Shown here: positions 18,701 through 26,648 of the stretch, one piece after another
Position numbering within the stretch: the stretch's first letter is position 1
Layout of the letters: each line of letters begins with the position of its first letter
From: Fibrobacterota bacterium
GTDB lineage: Bacteria; Fibrobacterota; Chitinivibrionia; Chitinivibrionales; Chitinispirillaceae
Assembly: GCA_023412475.1 (NCBI GenBank)
Contig: JAEYNR010000079.1
Coordinates: 1 to 64,000 of the forward strand
Direction: 5' to 3'
DNA: 64,000 nucleotides
Position numbers and translations under genes: made by a program
Notes under the pieces: generated by a model
Told to the model about the DNA's origin: nothing
The model's input: only the letters and a program-made list of their open reading frames with translations
Database searches by the model: none

Positions 18701-19428
18701 ACAGAGTAAGTGCGATTATATCCGGTGGTGCAAAGAAAGAAGCGGTCTTCGGGGCTGCACTTGATGCATCGGATTCATACGATGAGTTTGATTCTCCAGA
18801 GCCGCCTCCTATCTCAGACGAAGTACAGATGGGCTTTTTGAATCCGGAATGGAAAAGATACAAAGGAATGTATGTATCTGATATAAAGTCCAGTTCCGGA
18901 AACCATAAGTGGAATCTGTGTGTGAAAAGTAATGCTTCAGGTCAGGTCATTTTAAAATGGGACAGGGTAGGTGATCATGAGGGCTTTCTTTATCTTAAGG
19001 ATATCAAGAGTGGTGACATAGTAGATATTACTTCTGAGCAGTCTTATAGCTATAAAACGGAAGGTAAGGAAGATAGCAGGGATTTTATCATAAGCTGGAT
19101 ATCGCAGAAACAGCCACTAAGTCAGACACAATTAAAAAAATGGGATTTTTCACAAGACAGGACTGGAATATCGTCATCTTTGATGAGCTTTAGATACACT
19201 ATCCCCTCGACTGTTAAAGAAAAAGGTTGTCGTACTATCATCGAGGTTTTTGATGTAAACGGTAGGTGTGTAAAACGAATCTTAGATGGAAAAAAGCTAC
19301 CCGGGATCTATACCGTGTGTTGGGATGGGAAAAATAGTTCTGGTGGTATTGCTGCAAATGGCTTTTATGTGGTCCGGTTGTTAACTGATCAATATTCCGG
19401 AAGTATCGGAGTTCACCTGTTACGCTAA
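15760..19428 (+). CDS. Secreted 1222-aa GH9 glycoside hydrolase with Fn3 and FlgD-like C-terminal domain
   Basis: Beta-glucanase of family GH9, probably a secreted cellulase. The signal peptide ends near LLFADS (about 26), then comes a CelD_N Ig-like domain (INQ/LNQVGFY type) and the GH9 domain to about 570, with GWYDAGDYGKY (about 180), NPHHR (about 485) and TNEIAINWNAP (about 540). A fibronectin type III module follows at about 582-672 (LSGLMPDTKYYTRTSW). A 450-residue beta-rich region of unknown class comes next, and the end (about 1143-1222, EVFDVNGRCVK, WDGKNSSG, NGFYVVRL) is FlgD-Ig-like, as in surface-exported enzymes of this group. The catalytic part is closely related to that of the 4181 gene, so the two are paralogs with different accessory parts. 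ATG codons at 15760 and 15772 are both possible starts. Confidence 0.92.
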   Translation: MDFSMVSNRLTTIFLLLAFSSLLFADSKDDIRLNQVGFYTYGPKTAVIVSPQTWYFSIKSTDSRQTYYRGELSETKYWRASGDSVKIADFSDFTKEGTYVLYVNGIGISYQFTISGKLNYELSKGVIRSFYYQRASTDLLATYAGKWSRRAGHYDTKIIIHPSAASAGRDAGQVLPSPKGWYDAGDYGKYIVNAGITICQLLLLYEQFPEYFDTLHLNIPESKNRVPDLLDEIKWELDWMLTMQDPYDGGVYHKLTGKNFIGDMMPHVAEEDRYFIGKSTTASFDFAAVCAVAYRIYKSYYPSFADSCLNAAKYAYQWAVDNPKALFRSNPDDILTGAYNDGNATDEYQWASWELFIATDSSVYQDSAKAKKTSYGIPSWQSVATLGMYSMALVKNDSFAVSKVYGLADGLLKTISSHPFNTSAKSFYWGSNGNVANEGMAMLAAFLLSEDFRYLEGAIHSLDYLLGRNGVGYSFVTGFGRKPAMNPHHRPSIADGIVDPVPGFLVGGPNSQYTEGECTSANYPKESAKRWIDQSCSYSTNEIAINWNAPAAFLVGGIEAVFNSDKFNIQPLIDKYGKDNRPPEPGEISVVDLRADRATLSWSASEKVSVALQYSTDSLMRKYEIVLCPGSDSNRVNLSGLMPDTKYYTRTSWVDRRGNVSSSGASFTTEPSGIVSHELLKPVTGDYVCGRDLSITFKNVKGVNSRLVFAKGGSSVQETLSCSETNGNYSAKIPGAKVTEAGIVYSLLLQKNEESVETKKWVAGADSVDLTIPVISLPNTYQLVSFPSIFTPAPSITALSASIGDTAKWRYYGYDPLNKSYTLFDTLRSGKGGWVFCKEESEISIKGKNLLADTLFPLVLREGYNCVGNPFSFPVYWSNSIVYHDSTFIGLSDSVAGQFIRHQIFLYKDSTSNSKNDGSYYSNRELISHKYNDSIQLKPWEACWVYAEKDSVVLLLNPSAQLNLTHGLAKRQNRQSKDWYYRVSAIISGGAKKEAVFGAALDASDSYDEFDSPEPPPISDEVQMGFLNPEWKRYKGMYVSDIKSSSGNHKWNLCVKSNASGQVILKWDRVGDHEGFLYLKDIKSGDIVDITSEQSYSYKTEGKEDSRDFIISWISQKQPLSQTQLKKWDFSQDRTGISSSLMSFRYTIPSTVKEKGCRTIIEVFDVNGRCVKRILDGKKLPGIYTVCWDGKNSSGGIAANGFYVVRLLTDQYSGSIGVHLLR

Positions 19429-19456
19429 AATATTGTCTGTAAGGAGAAATGCTGGT

Positions 19457-20002
19457 GTGAGCAAAAATGGATTTATACTGGGAAGCAGAAAACTAATTGC
19501 CATTGTTTTGATAATAAATCTTGTAACGATTGCTGCGGGACAGGAAATTCAGTCACAAGCTGAGGACAGTGTTTCAGAAGACAGTTCCTCAACAGTATTA
19601 TCTCCGGTTGAGACGGATCGTGGAGTAGGTTTACCAAAGAATATTGAGTCGGGAGCAGGTGACAACCCCAAAAATGAGCCGATTTACAGACAGCCTTCAA
19701 TAGGAAACAGGGGAGTTTCTGCTGTTTCTAAAACATACTCCCAACCTATAGATACTATTGCCAAAAGAAAGCTTCTGCCACCTCCAATAATTCCACCCGA
19801 TACAGCAGATAACTCTCAAACAGACTCATTAGTAGCTAAACCATACAGAGTGGGAAAAACTGAGAAGAGGATACTTTTAATAACCGGAGCAATCCTGGTT
19901 ACTGGCGGGTTGGTGCTTTTGCTCGCCAAATCAATAGGAAAAGAGGATAAGACAACAGAGGATACGGGTATTCCGGAGCCTCCCAGGCCACCGATGTATT
20001 AG
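19457..20002 (+). CDS. Small proline-rich membrane protein
   Basis: Unrecognised 181-residue protein. The GTG at 19457 is chosen as start because AAGGAG lies ten bases upstream. An in-frame TTG at 19433 has no such site. The N-terminus has a hydrophobic helix (about 12-30, LIAIVLIINLVTIAAG) that could be a signal peptide, then a polar Ser/Pro/Asp-rich linker. A second hydrophobic helix at about 137-155 (ILLITGAILVTGGLVLLLA) is followed by a Pro-rich tail (PEPPRPPMY). It begins 28 bases after the GH9 stop and is probably transcribed with it. The role is unknown; helping export or anchoring of the enzyme is only a positional guess. Confidence 0.6.
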   Translation: MSKNGFILGSRKLIAIVLIINLVTIAAGQEIQSQAEDSVSEDSSSTVLSPVETDRGVGLPKNIESGAGDNPKNEPIYRQPSIGNRGVSAVSKTYSQPIDTIAKRKLLPPPIIPPDTADNSQTDSLVAKPYRVGKTEKRILLITGAILVTGGLVLLLAKSIGKEDKTTEDTGIPEPPRPPMY

Positions 20003-20245
20003 ATTTGAGAATTTTCTCAAAAACTTATCAACAGGGCACTAAATCATGTGGCCTGTGTGTTGAATACGCTGCAAGCGCGTCTTTGTTCCTGGGTAACCTC
20101 TGTAACCGTTTCATATTAAACACAGATTGTTCTCTGCCAAATGATTCATACAGAGATCAAAAAAGAAAACATCATGGCAGAACCAATCTATAAGCCGCTC
20201 TACAGGTCATTGAAATTTCAATGACAGCTATGCCTCTTAATTCCA

Positions 20246-20655
20246 TTCTACTGATTAAACCACTCAAAAACATCTCTATTTATAGGGAAGCCCTATCCTA
20301 ATATAAGGCTGTCCTTTTTTAATAAACGGTGATCTTTGTCCAACAAGAGTAATTCATTAGTCATTAAACACTGGCGTTTGCCCATCAAACAAATTCCCTT
20401 AATCATCAAGGAAATTTCCTTAATCATCAAACGATATCCTTTAATGAACAAATAAAATTCTATTCTCAACAAACCACCAACCTTTGTTCAACAAGGAAAA
20501 TTCATTGTTTGTTAAGCAATTTCCTATGATTGTAATGGAAATTTCTATCTTTTTAAAAGGATGTCGTTTGATTGTTATAGGATCACCTTTTGTTTGTTAA
20601 GGGAAATCCCTTCACCTGAAAGGAAATTTTCATCATATGGAAAGAAAACTCTTTT
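20246..20655. repeat. Degenerate tandem array with 21-bp period, two halves in opposite orientation
   Basis: From 20319 to 20655 the sequence divides into sixteen consecutive units, mostly 21 bp (20401-20421, 20422-20442, 20443-20463, 20487-20507, 20508-20528, 20529-20549, 20550-20570, 20593-20613, 20614-20634, 20635-20655), with a few of 20, 22 or 23 bp. A weaker match extends left to about 20246. The common core is close to AAGGAAATTTCCTT. Units left of about 20500 carry CATCAA or CAACAA before the core, whereas units to the right carry the complement TTGTTAAG, so the array is inverted at its middle. For example 20422-20442 matches the reverse complement of 20556-20576 at 18 of 21 positions. 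No open frame spans it. Confidence 0.75.
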
Positions 20656-20929
20656 TTTTTTTAACAAAAAGCAAGAAACAGAATAGGTTCAACCTCTTTT
20701 CACCAGGGGATTTTCCTTTTTTTGTAAGATTGTTTGCCTAAAAAAGTTCCGTTCAGGGTAGGGGAAAAGGAGAAAATTCAGTTTGCGATTGCTTTGTCTT
20801 AATCGATAAAGGGTTCGAAACAGCTATGTTAAGGTGTTGAGGCTCCGATATCGCAGCTCGCGATACATGATATCGAGATTTTAATCAAAGTGTTATTACA
20901 CTGATGGCACGGTTTAGAAGATAGGCAAC

Positions 20930-20965
20930 GGAGCTCAGAACATCGTTGTCTAAATTCTGAGCTCC
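20930..20965. repeat. 11-bp perfect inverted repeat
   Basis: GGAGCTCAGAA (20930-20940) and TTCTGAGCTCC (20955-20965) are perfect complements around a 14-nt loop. No T-run follows in either direction, so it is not a standard terminator. It lies downstream of the minus-strand transporter operon and could still stabilise or end that transcript. Confidence 0.6.
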
Positions 20966-21101
20966 CGTAATCTGGTTTCAGAGCACCAATATTGTCACTG
21001 TCAAAAGAACTATCTGTTTGCCAAAAGCTCTTTGGCGGTTTTATTAAAAAATCCTGAAAACCTTTATAGAGCAGGTAATTCGATATTTTAGATCAACTGT
21101 C

Positions 21102-21884
21102 TTATTTAATCCATTTTTTGTTGATATCAGGAATATCGTCAAGAAGATCAAGAGTGACCTGGTTTTTAGGTTTTAAAGTGACATCATCAGGACTGCCATG
21201 TTCCACGATTTGACCTTTATGCATGATAAAGATCCGGTCACTTACATAATAAGCCAGACCGATATCATGGGTGATAAAAACGATAGTCATTTTAAGCTCT
21301 TCTTTAAGCTTCATCAGATAATCAAGGATATTAGCACGAACGCAGGCATCAACCATACTGGTAGGCTCATCTGCGATCAGGACCCGTGGGCGCAGGATAA
21401 ATATACGAGCAAGCAACATACGCTGCATCTGGCCTCCGGAAAGTTCAAAAGGGTATTTACCTTCGATTTCCGGTGGTTTAATATTAACTGCTAATAAGGC
21501 CTGATCCACCCGTTCTTCCATTTCTTTATTGGATGGCTTAGTTTTCAGAATTCCAAAAGATGCTTTCAGTTGGGAACGGATAGTGAAAAACTGATTAAAG
21601 CAACTGAAAGGGTCCTGGAATACTGGTTGGACTTCCCGCCAGTGGGCACTCTGATCGGTAATGGGATTACCTTTATAGAGGAACTCGCCGTTCGTGGGGT
21701 GATACAAACCGAGCATCATTTTTGCCAGGACGCTTTTGCCGCACCCGGAGCTTCCAACTAATGAGACGATCTCTTCATCTGCAATAGTGAAACTTACATT
21801 ATCTACTGCCTTAACCTGTTTCTTACCTGTTCCGAAAATTATGGAAGCATTTTTTGCTATGAAAATGTTGTTATCATTCGGCAT
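21102..21884 (-). CDS. Oligopeptide/oligosaccharide ABC transporter ATPase (OppF/DppF type)
   Basis: Second ATPase of the importer, 260 residues. Walker A VGSSGCGKS (about 38-46), Q-loop PVFQDPFSCF, ABC signature ELSGGQMQR, Walker B VLIADEPTS and the switch ITHD are all present, so it should hydrolyse ATP. It lacks the usual C-terminal oligo_HPY cysteine segment of many OppF proteins and ends after LLDDIPDINKKW. Its ATG at 21882-21884 overlaps the end of the preceding ATPase gene by 11 bases, with GAGG seven bases upstream. It is the last gene of the five-gene minus-strand operon. Confidence 0.92.
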   Translation of the reverse strand: MPNDNNIFIAKNASIIFGTGKKQVKAVDNVSFTIADEEIVSLVGSSGCGKSVLAKMMLGLYHPTNGEFLYKGNPITDQSAHWREVQPVFQDPFSCFNQFFTIRSQLKASFGILKTKPSNKEMEERVDQALLAVNIKPPEIEGKYPFELSGGQMQRMLLARIFILRPRVLIADEPTSMVDACVRANILDYLMKLKEELKMTIVFITHDIGLAYYVSDRIFIMHKGQIVEHGSPDDVTLKPKNQVTLDLLDDIPDINKKWIK

Positions 21885-22902
21885 AATCGCACCTCACCTG
21901 TCGCTCGGCGACAATACGTATCTCTTGCTTGTTGACATGGCATTCTTTTCTGGCAACAGGACAGCGCTCAGCAAAACGACATCCCTGGATAGGATTAGCC
22001 AGATTTGGGGGAGCACCTTCTATTGAAACGGGTTTCTTCTGTTTCTGTCCTGGTTCGGCACTTAGCATCGAGCCCATAAGGGCTTTGGTGTATGGGTGTC
22101 TGGGGTCAAAGATGAGCTGTTCGGTTGTGCCCACCTCTACAAATTCTCCCGCGTACATAACAGCGATGCGGTCAGCCACATGTCGCAGCAGGGGAAGCTC
22201 GTGAGTGATAAAAATCATACTGCTGAAGATGTCTTTTTCCAGCAGTTCGAAGATCATTTTTATAACTGCTTTTTGAGTGGTTACATCCAGTGCTGAGGTT
22301 GGTTCATCGGCGATAACCATCTGCGGATTAAGCAGAGTGGAGATTGCGATGACCGATCTCTGACGCATTCCTGCGGTGATCTGAATCGGATATGAATTGA
22401 GGACATCTTCATTCATACCAATGGTTTTAAAGCGGGTACGAAGTCTTTCGTAGATCTCTTTCTTATTGGAACCACTTTCGTGGCTGGAAATCATGTCAGC
22501 AGCGAAGTCTTTAATTTTGCGGGTTGGATTTAAGGAGTTGAATGCTCCCTGAGGGATCATGGCCACTTTTCTTCCCAAAACATTTTTGCGTACATCTGAG
22601 GGAGAGCGGTTCATGATCGATTCGCCAGCTACCAGGACATCGCCCGATGTAGGATGAAGTGGGGGGATAAAAAGCCCCATACACCCATTGACCAGGGTAG
22701 ATTTTCCACATCCAGATTCACCGGCAATTCCAAGAATTTCACCTTTGTTTATGGAAAACGTGACTCCCGATACAGCGGGTATTTTTGTGCCGAAGCGGGT
22801 AAGGTAGTGTAAGTGCAGATCCTTAACTTCGAAAATTACCTTGGGTTTATCTTTAGAGTCAGTATTTTTTTCAGTAACACTGCTTTGTACTTCAACAGTC
22901 AT
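21874..22902 (-). CDS. Oligopeptide/oligosaccharide ABC transporter ATPase (OppD/DppD type)
   Basis: First ATPase of the importer, 342 residues, peripheral to the inner membrane. Walker A GESGCGKS (about 56-63), Q-loop MIPQGAFNSLNP, Walker B MVIADEPTSALD and the switch ITHE are present. The ABC signature reads ITAGMRQR instead of the common LSGGQ; an SGGMRQR form is usual in this subfamily. The C-terminal segment CRFAERCPVARKEC with a later Cys fits the oligo_HPY region, which in some members binds an iron-sulfur cluster. It begins eight bases after the permease stop, so the operon is tightly packed. Confidence 0.93.
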   Translation of the reverse strand: MTVEVQSSVTEKNTDSKDKPKVIFEVKDLHLHYLTRFGTKIPAVSGVTFSINKGEILGIAGESGCGKSTLVNGCMGLFIPPLHPTSGDVLVAGESIMNRSPSDVRKNVLGRKVAMIPQGAFNSLNPTRKIKDFAADMISSHESGSNKKEIYERLRTRFKTIGMNEDVLNSYPIQITAGMRQRSVIAISTLLNPQMVIADEPTSALDVTTQKAVIKMIFELLEKDIFSSMIFITHELPLLRHVADRIAVMYAGEFVEVGTTEQLIFDPRHPYTKALMGSMLSAEPGQKQKKPVSIEGAPPNLANPIQGCRFAERCPVARKECHVNKQEIRIVAERQVRCDYAE

Positions 22903-22910
22903 ATTTTCTC

Positions 22911-23747
22911 CTATTTACGCAATCTCGGATTGAAAACACCCTCCATTGATGTATTTATCAGATACAGGGCAAAAGAGATGATCGTAACCAGTATCATGGC
23001 AGGAATAAAAGCCCACCAGGCACCATCGGTTAAAGCTTCAGAGCGCATGGCCTGGTTAAGAATTGTCCCCAGAGAAACGGTGTCAAATGGTCCCAAGCCG
23101 ATCATACTGATTGAAGCTTCTGAGAGTATCCCCGAAGCGGTCTGCATAATAAAAACCATGAATACATAAGACATTAAATAGGGTAGAATGTGCATCAGCA
23201 CAATGCCTACTGTCTTCACTCCATTGACCTTAGCCAAAGAGATGTGATCGCGGCTCTTTAAGCTGGCAGCTTGAGCACGAACTGCACGTGCACTCCAGGT
23301 CCAGCCGGTTAATCCTATCAAAAGTGCAATCAGCGAAAGCGATCGCCCCTCTTTCATGCTGGCCGAAACCAGAATCAATATTACAAATTGAGGGATCACG
23401 ATAAATAGGTTAGTTACCATGGTTATAAAATCATCTATCCATCCTCCCTTGAAACCGGCATATACTCCAAGAAAGGTACCAATAACGGTAGCTATGATTC
23501 CAGCCATAAGTCCTACATAAAGAGATGATTGCAGGCCCTTGAGCAGAAGCGAAAACATATCGATACCCATGTGATTGGTACCTAGTACGCACTTATCACC
23601 AGGATTCATGAAAGCTGCGCCAACTCTGGTATGAATATCAATATTGTAAAAAATAGGTACAAAAAGAGCCAGGATAATGGTTATTAAAAGTAATCCCATA
23701 CCAATTACGAAGAAAGGAGATTTTAACAGATTTTTAAGTATCTTCAT
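22911..23747 (-). CDS. ABC transporter permease (OppC/DppC type)
   Basis: Inner-membrane permease of the BPD_transp_1 family, 278 residues with six predicted membrane helices and the short N-terminal helix typical of DppC (FFVIGMGLLLITIILALFVPIF). The periplasmic loop includes GTNHMGIDMFS, as in family members, and the EAA-like loop is near SLAKVNGVKTVGIVLMHILP. The ATG at 23747 is chosen because GGGAG lies eight bases upstream; a longer frame to 23795 would overlap the other permease by 47 bases. It pairs with the DppB-like protein to form the translocation pore. Confidence 0.92.
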   Translation of the reverse strand: MKILKNLLKSPFFVIGMGLLLITIILALFVPIFYNIDIHTRVGAAFMNPGDKCVLGTNHMGIDMFSLLLKGLQSSLYVGLMAGIIATVIGTFLGVYAGFKGGWIDDFITMVTNLFIVIPQFVILILVSASMKEGRSLSLIALLIGLTGWTWSARAVRAQAASLKSRDHISLAKVNGVKTVGIVLMHILPYLMSYVFMVFIMQTASGILSEASISMIGLGPFDTVSLGTILNQAMRSEALTDGAWWAFIPAMILVTIISFALYLINTSMEGVFNPRLRK

Positions 23748-23748
23748 T

Positions 23749-24816
23749 TTACTTGCTCCCCATTCCGGCTTTAACTCGTGGATCCAGGAAACCAATCAGA
23801 ATATCTACACTGAAATTGGCGATAAGCACACAGACGGTAATTAGTAGAGTTATGCCTTGAATCAGCGGATAATCGTTTCCCTGAATTGCAGATAACATAG
23901 ACATTCCCAAGCCCGGATAAGAGAAGATCATTTCTGTAATAAGAGCACCCCCGACCATCATTCCTATTGAAAGTGCCAGGCCTGTTAGCTGTGGCAGCAT
24001 TGCATTGCGGAACATGTAGAAAACGATCTTGTATTCTTTCATACCCAGCCATTTGGCGTATTTGATATAATCGGTACCAAGCTCATAAATGCACATGGAG
24101 CGCATTCCGGTTGCCTGGCCACCGGCAAGGATAAGGAAAATGGAGAAAAACGGTAATACATAATAATAAGCCGCACTGGAGAGAAATTCCCAACTGAATG
24201 AAGGCATAATATCCTGCGCATAACCCCCGATTGCAGGGAAAAAGTTAAACTGAAGAGCAAAGATATATACCAGAAGCATACCAAAGGCGAAAAATGGTAC
24301 GGAATTAGCTAACATAGCAGAAGGGAATATCACTCCATCAAAAACACCTCGTTTGTAGGCAGCCAGAGCTCCCAGGATGTTACCAATTATCCACCCCAAA
24401 ATAATGGTAGGAATTTGCAGAGCAAGGGTCCAGGGGATAGCCCCTGCGATTATCTCGTTAACTTTTTTTGGATAATTTAGAAATGAAGTACCAAGATCAC
24501 CCTTAAGACACATCTTGACGTAGTTTAAAAACTGTTTTATCAGGGAGGACTGGACCGGTTTGCCGGAAGCATCACGAACGATGCTTCCGTCTTTATTGAG
24601 CTCGACCAGGCCAAAACCTTTAAGGTATGCCTCCTCTTTTTCCATCGCAGCTTTAGTGTCTAATCCGCTTGCTGTTCTGGCCATGATTATATCGACCGGG
24701 TTTGCCGGACCCAGTCTTGGTAGAAGAAAGTTAATGGTAACTGCAGCCAGAAAAGTAATAAAGTACCATACTGCTCTGGATGAAATGTAATAAAGTGTCG
24801 GATACCTCTTCAGCAT
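23749..24816 (-). CDS. ABC transporter permease (OppB/DppB type)
   Basis: Inner-membrane permease, 355 residues. After the first helix (about 15-32) comes the DppB-type periplasmic insertion with GDLGTSFLN, then further helices. The coupling-helix region is near YAKWLGMKEYKIVFYMFRN, followed by GGALITEMIFSYPGLG, a conserved element of DppB. The periplasmic segment around 45-100 is longer than in many DppB proteins and contains charged residues (KDGSIVRDASGKP). It starts eight bases after the binding-protein stop on the same transcript. Confidence 0.92.
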   Translation of the reverse strand: MLKRYPTLYYISSRAVWYFITFLAAVTINFLLPRLGPANPVDIIMARTASGLDTKAAMEKEEAYLKGFGLVELNKDGSIVRDASGKPVQSSLIKQFLNYVKMCLKGDLGTSFLNYPKKVNEIIAGAIPWTLALQIPTIILGWIIGNILGALAAYKRGVFDGVIFPSAMLANSVPFFAFGMLLVYIFALQFNFFPAIGGYAQDIMPSFSWEFLSSAAYYYVLPFFSIFLILAGGQATGMRSMCIYELGTDYIKYAKWLGMKEYKIVFYMFRNAMLPQLTGLALSIGMMVGGALITEMIFSYPGLGMSMLSAIQGNDYPLIQGITLLITVCVLIANFSVDILIGFLDPRVKAGMGSK

Positions 24817-24824
24817 GAATGCTC

Positions 24825-26648
24825 CTATTTAGCTGTTGAATTAATTTCCCAAAGTGCCTTGATACCTACACCAAAACAGGGAATCTGAGGCGGTGTGTAG
24901 GTATTGTTTTCATTGGGGAAATTATCCCAGTTTTTAATACTGAATTCATAAAATTGTTCAGGCCTGTAGACAAGGGGTATTGTAGGCTGTTCCTGCATGA
25001 AAATAACATTTAGTGCCCGGTAAGCTTCCTTTTTCTTTTCCTCATCGCTAAGGCTGGGAATAACTTTAAGCAGACTATCTACTTTGGAATTGTAACTTTT
25101 GTCGTTTGGATTGTTGAAGCGCCCCTGGTTCTCATTCATCTTCTCACCAACCGGTTTCCACTCTCTGGATGAGAGAACCGATTCGAAGCGTGACCAAGGT
25201 TGAGATGGTGTGGCATTTACAGAAGGAGCATGAAGTATAAGGTCCCAGTCAGCAGTTGGCAGACTGTTAAAGTAAATGGATGCATCCACAAAACCTTCTC
25301 TAATGTCGATACCTGCTTCTCTCATGCCTTTGACTGCAATCTGTACCATGGCTTCCCAGTCAGTCCATCCTGCCGGTGATTTAATTGAGAGGGTGGGAAC
25401 CTTCTGGCCATTTTTGTCAAGCATATGTTCCAACTCGCCATTGGCATTGAAAACTGATTTGTAACCGGCATCCTTGAGGAGCTTTTTTGCGAGTTCAAGG
25501 TCGTATTTGGCACCATATTTTTTTACATCTTCATCAGAGTAGAAATGTTTTTCTGTTCCGAAGGGCAGAATCAGACCAGGTTCGAGATTGGGGCTGTATT
25601 GAGAGAAGGCCAGCTCTTTTACATCTGCGTAATTGATGGCATGGGCCATGGCTCTGCGGAAATTGCGATCGTTAAGGGGAGTCTTGGTAACATTAACAAA
25701 CAGCATGGTCATGGCAGCAGGTACAAAATAAGGTTCTTTGGAATACCATGTTCTTACGCCCTGTTTTTCTTTCTGCCAGATACGGGGAATAAATGTTGAA
25801 GAGATGTCAAGATTTCCCTGTTGAAGAGCAATGCTGAAATGGTCATTGGCTTTGTAGATCGGGTGAATGACATACTGAGGTTTTGGCAATCGGTTCTCAT
25901 AAAGAACGGTTCCCCAATAGTCGTCTCTTCTTTTTAAGACAATTTTTTCTCCGGAGTAGCTCTGAAGAGTATAAGGGCCCGAAACAACTGGGTCTTTATC
26001 GAGTTTAACTCTCTGGAAAGCTGTCAGATCTCCATTGAGATCGTCAAGCTGCTTCTGTATATAGTGTTTGGGGATAATGCGAACAGCCTGAAAATAATCA
26101 AGCACTGCCAGAGGGTTGTTTCTGTCTTTATTAAGAGTAAAATTAACCCGTTCAGCTTTACCGCTCTCTGAAGTGCTGTCTGCAATGGTGTCTGCAGTGA
26201 CAGAAGAGATATGGGTCCAGACATAAGCGATAGGGGCAGCCGGATATTTTTTGCCGGTCTCGTAGGTAAAGATTATGTCTGCCGCTGTCAGAGGGGTTCC
26301 ATCGCTCCATTTTGCTCTTGAATCCAGAATCACCGAGATGACGTTGTTATTTTGCTGGTAGGATTTAGCTATCAGAGGTTCCATTTGACCGTTTAAAGAG
26401 TTGAAATTCATTAAAGGCTCGTACATAAGATTATAATTTCCACCTACCGGAAATGCCGGCCAGTCACACAGTGGATTAAAAGTATTGGGTTCTCCCCATT
26501 GAAAACCCGCCATATAGAGAGTTTTATTGCGTGGAAAAGAGACTTCGCCACTTGTAGACTTGGAAGTATCAGATTTACATGAAATAAGGCCGCATAACAA
26601 GGCGCCTGCAAGCAACGTTTTCGGTCGAAAATATTCTTTAATGTTCAT
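24825..26648 (-). CDS. ABC transporter binding lipoprotein, family 5
   Basis: A 607-residue SBP_bac_5 lipoprotein, first gene of the importer operon. The signal peptide ends in lipobox LISC followed by KSD. The mature part begins with PRNKTLYMAGFQWGEPNTFNPL, and it contains KWSDGTPLTAADIIFTYE and VVSGPYTL, typical of this fold. AGGAAAAGGTGGAG upstream of the ATG is a good ribosome binding site. A paralog is encoded at 13807-15606. Family 5 binding proteins bind peptides in most bacteria but cello- and manno-oligosaccharides in Thermotoga-type systems. The setting among GH9 and GH94 genes favours cello-oligosaccharides, but this is inference. Confidence 0.92.
   Translation of the reverse strand: MNIKEYFRPKTLLAGALLCGLISCKSDTSKSTSGEVSFPRNKTLYMAGFQWGEPNTFNPLCDWPAFPVGGNYNLMYEPLMNFNSLNGQMEPLIAKSYQQNNNVISVILDSRAKWSDGTPLTAADIIFTYETGKKYPAAPIAYVWTHISSVTADTIADSTSESGKAERVNFTLNKDRNNPLAVLDYFQAVRIIPKHYIQKQLDDLNGDLTAFQRVKLDKDPVVSGPYTLQSYSGEKIVLKRRDDYWGTVLYENRLPKPQYVIHPIYKANDHFSIALQQGNLDISSTFIPRIWQKEKQGVRTWYSKEPYFVPAAMTMLFVNVTKTPLNDRNFRRAMAHAINYADVKELAFSQYSPNLEPGLILPFGTEKHFYSDEDVKKYGAKYDLELAKKLLKDAGYKSVFNANGELEHMLDKNGQKVPTLSIKSPAGWTDWEAMVQIAVKGMREAGIDIREGFVDASIYFNSLPTADWDLILHAPSVNATPSQPWSRFESVLSSREWKPVGEKMNENQGRFNNPNDKSYNSKVDSLLKVIPSLSDEEKKKEAYRALNVIFMQEQPTIPLVYRPEQFYEFSIKNWDNFPNENNTYTPPQIPCFGVGIKALWEINSTAK

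Larger units (their letters stand above)
20003..21101. other. 1.1-kb intergenic region with repeat array and inverted repeat
   Basis: No gene is supported here. The part from about 20246 to 20660 is occupied by a degenerate array with a 21-bp period (separate entry). Further on there is a long inverted repeat at 20930-20965, a stretch with repeated GATATCG words near 20848-20876, and a small GCCAAA hairpin near 21018-21034 followed by GGTTTTATT. Confidence 0.6.

Noticed and set aside
19433..20002. TTG start at 19433 for the small membrane protein
   Set aside because: The AAGGAG site at 19441-19446 lies downstream of it and fits the GTG at 19457.
20005..20193. 62-codon frame after the small membrane protein
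   Set aside because: It begins with TTG directly after a stop, has no ribosome binding site and no protein features.
23748..23795. Longer start of the OppC-type permease at 23795
   Set aside because: It would overlap the other permease gene by 47 bases, whereas ATG 23747 has a well-placed ribosome binding site and gives the usual N-terminus.
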